Assembly (NCBI GenBank): GCA_964565935.1
Contig: CAZMGW010000054.1
Location: forward strand, 1-8,185
DNA length: 8,185 nucleotides
Direction of reading: 5' to 3'
From: JBAXAM01 sp964565935
Lineage (GTDB): Bacteria; Pseudomonadota; Gammaproteobacteria; UBA9339
Shown piece by piece: positions 7,002-8,185 of this stretch. The position numbers and the translations under genes are program-made. The notes beneath the pieces are model-generated. The model did not search any database. It was not told the DNA's origin and saw nothing but the letters and a program-made list of their open reading frames with translations. Each line of letters starts with the position of its first letter. The stretch's first letter is position 1.

Positions 7002-7625
7002 ATGAAGAGAAATATCTTTTTTTTAATGGCTGGTTTGTTATTAACTTTTATTATTTCTGGTTGTGAACAGAAAACAATTTCGGATGAAAATACTATGAAA
7101 ACAGCAGCGAACGGGCTTTTATCGGGCCAAAAAGATTTATACGCAACACACAAAACAGTGGTTATCAAGACCAATTATGGTGATATTACGGTAGAACTTT
7201 ATGGGAAAGAGTCGCCGATTACGGTAAATAACTTCTTGAATTTAGCGAAAAAAGGATTTTACGACAAAACTAAGTTTCATCGTGTGATTAAAGATTTTAT
7301 GATTCAAGGCGGCGATCCAAACAGTCGCGATAAGGATATCAGCACCCACGGCACGGGCGGACCAGGATATAAATTTATGGATGAGATGAACAATCATCCG
7401 TTGGTGCGTGGTAGCCTAGCCATGGCTAATGCTGGTCCAGACACCAATGGCTCGCAATTTTTTATAGTTACTAAACCAGCAACTCCTTGGCTTGATGGCA
7501 AACACACTAATTTTGGCCAAGTTGTTTCCGGCATGGATGTGGTAAGTAAAATTGAAGCTGTACAAGTCGATGCCAACGACCATCCAATAGCAGATGTGGT
7601 TATCGAGAGCATTGAATTGAAATAG
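7002..7625 (+). CDS. Cyclophilin-type peptidyl-prolyl cis-trans isomerase, lipoprotein
   Basis: This enzyme speeds cis-trans isomerisation of proline bonds and would help fold proteins outside the cytoplasm. It has 207 residues. The N-terminus MKRN plus a hydrophobic stretch ends in a lipobox ISGC, with C21 as the lipidated residue. Residue 22 is Glu, not Asp, so in a diderm it would not carry the usual inner-membrane retention signal. A linker (22-50) leads to the cyclophilin domain (about 51-207). Catalytic landmarks are present: FHRVIKDFMIQGGDP (92-106, R94 as the catalytic Arg), ANAGPDTNGSQFFI (142-155, Q152), W163 and GKHTNFGQV (166-174, H168). The start is supported by TGGAG (6990-6994) 7 bases upstream and by an extended -10 promoter. 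It appears to be the first gene of a two-gene unit. ppiA or ppiB cannot be chosen from sequence alone. Confidence 0.94.
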   Translation: MKRNIFFLMAGLLLTFIISGCEQKTISDENTMKTAANGLLSGQKDLYATHKTVVIKTNYGDITVELYGKESPITVNNFLNLAKKGFYDKTKFHRVIKDFMIQGGDPNSRDKDISTHGTGGPGYKFMDEMNNHPLVRGSLAMANAGPDTNGSQFFIVTKPATPWLDGKHTNFGQVVSGMDVVSKIEAVQVDANDHPIADVVIESIELK

Positions 7626-7631
7626 ATTGTC

Positions 7632-7985
7632 ATGAAAGAAATCATTGCCGATGAAAACCTGGTTGCCAAATGCGGGCTGTATTGCGGCGCCTGCGGTAAG
7701 TATTTGTCAGGAAAGTGTTTTGGGTGCGCGAAAAATGAAAAAGCCAGTTGGTGCAAAGTACGTGCCTGTTGTTTAGCCAATAATTTTAAAACCTGTGCGG
7801 ACTGTACGTTTTTTAGTGATTGCGGCAACTGCAAAAAATTCAATAACTTCTTTTCCAAGATCTTCCAATTCATTTTTCGTTCTGACCGAAGAGCTTGTGT
7901 TTGTCGCATTAAAGAAATCGGAGCGGACAAATTTGCTCAAGAAATGGCAGAGTCTAAGCTACAATCAATAAAACGCTCCTGGTAG
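7632..7985 (+). CDS. Cysteine-rich DUF3795 family protein
   Basis: This is a 117-residue soluble protein with 14 cysteines, at residues 14, 18, 21, 29, 32, 41, 46, 47, 55, 58, 64, 67, 89 and 91. The N-terminal CGLYCGAC (14-21), the later CFGC, the WC and the CADCTFFSDCGNC stretch (55-67) fit the DUF3795 family as I know it. The function of that family is unknown; the paired cysteines suggest zinc or iron-sulfur binding. It has no signal peptide or membrane segment, so it should be cytoplasmic. It starts 6 bases after the cyclophilin stop with no clear Shine-Dalgarno, which suggests co-transcription and translational coupling. No functional link between the two products is evident. The C-terminus (68-117) is basic and less cysteine-rich. 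Confidence 0.8.
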   Translation: MKEIIADENLVAKCGLYCGACGKYLSGKCFGCAKNEKASWCKVRACCLANNFKTCADCTFFSDCGNCKKFNNFFSKIFQFIFRSDRRACVCRIKEIGADKFAQEMAESKLQSIKRSW

Positions 7986-8032
7986 ACGGTTCTGCGGTTA
8001 CCGAGCCTGTGATACCAAAAAATAAGGCCGAT

Positions 8033-8078
8033 AAGGATTAAGATATTTGGAGGGAAGAAAAATATTTATAAAATCCTT
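8033..8078. repeat. Imperfect inverted repeat around a Shine-Dalgarno-like GGAGG
   Basis: AAGGATT (8033-8039) pairs with AATCCTT (8072-8078), and AGATATTT (8041-8048) can pair partly with AATATTT (8061-8067). The loop contains GGAGGG (8049-8054), but no start codon with an open frame follows closely. It sits directly left of the structured RNA-like element at 8087. It may be an end structure of that element or chance. Confidence 0.3.
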
Positions 8079-8086
8079 ACTTAAAA

Positions 8087-8185
8087 CCCTGTGGCGTCAG
8101 CCCAGGGATGAAGTATTCCTGAATTTGCTTTGTAAATTCAGGCAAGCGAAGCTTGAAACAGGTGATACCGCGGGCGTCAGCCTGC
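8087..8185 (+). ncRNA. Structured RNA-like element, cut by the window end; possible HEARO/IscB omega RNA
   Basis: Four hairpins follow one another almost without gaps. First, CCCTG (8087-8091) pairs with CAGGG (8103-8107), enclosing GGC-GTCA-GCC (8093-8102). Second, CCTGAATTT (8118-8126) pairs perfectly with AAATTCAGG (8134-8142), loop GCTTTGT. Third, CAAGC (8143-8147) pairs with GCTTG (8151-8155), loop GAA. Fourth, GCGGGC (8170-8175) pairs with GCCTGC (8180-8185), again with a GTCA loop and one G-T pair. Such dense pairing with purine-rich single-stranded links (GATGAAG, GAAACAGG) is typical of a folded RNA and not of a coding region. The layout resembles, from memory, the start of HEARO RNAs, which lie upstream of IscB nucleases in IS200/IS605-like transposons and take their guide from DNA just left of the element. 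No iscB is visible. Other structured RNAs remain possible. Confidence 0.4.

Noticed and set aside
8087..8185. Hammerhead ribozyme or group II intron start
   Set aside because: The CUGAUGA hammerhead core is missing, and the GTGGCG start does not match the usual GTGYG intron boundary.

Overview
The window carries a complete, co-directional high-affinity potassium uptake operon of the Kdp type, in the order kdpA, kdpB, kdpC, kdpD-like, all on the + strand. A 568-base gene-free stretch full of inverted repeats follows. Next come a small transcription unit (a cyclophilin-type lipoprotein and a cysteine-rich DUF3795 protein) and, at the right edge, the beginning of an element that looks like a structured RNA. 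All recognisable genes are on the + strand. The organism is a bacterium of moderate, somewhat AT-leaning composition. The lipoprotein with a Glu at +2 would suit a diderm, but I cannot assign a lineage.

Positions 1-123 are the kdpA leader. It holds three nested or stacked stem-loops, the last ending just before the kdpA ribosome binding site, so it looks like a cis-regulatory RNA leader. No kdpF lies in front of kdpA. KdpA (557 aa), KdpB (680 aa) and KdpC (188 aa) are full length and carry nearly all the landmarks of the family: the four KdpA selectivity-filter loops, and the KdpB phosphorylation Asp, TGES and GDGTND motifs. Together they would form the ATP-driven K+ pump in the inner membrane.

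The fourth gene resembles the KdpD sensor but stops at residue 655, right after the GAF domain. It has the Walker A/B sensor domain, the USP domain, the four-helix membrane domain and the GAF domain, but no histidine-containing dimerisation domain and no ATPase kinase domain. No kdpE follows. This organism therefore either supplies the kinase core elsewhere or controls Kdp in some other way, possibly through the structured leader.

Positions 6434-7001 hold a long imperfect inverted repeat (about 150 bases, MITE-like), a strong terminator hairpin, a nested palindrome, a weaker hairpin, and an extended -10 promoter for the downstream pair. Positions 8087-8185 contain four consecutive hairpins, two of them capped by the same GGC-GUCA-GCC motif, cut by the window end. 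The leading but unproven guess is the 5' part of a HEARO/IscB-type omega RNA of a transposon continuing beyond the window.
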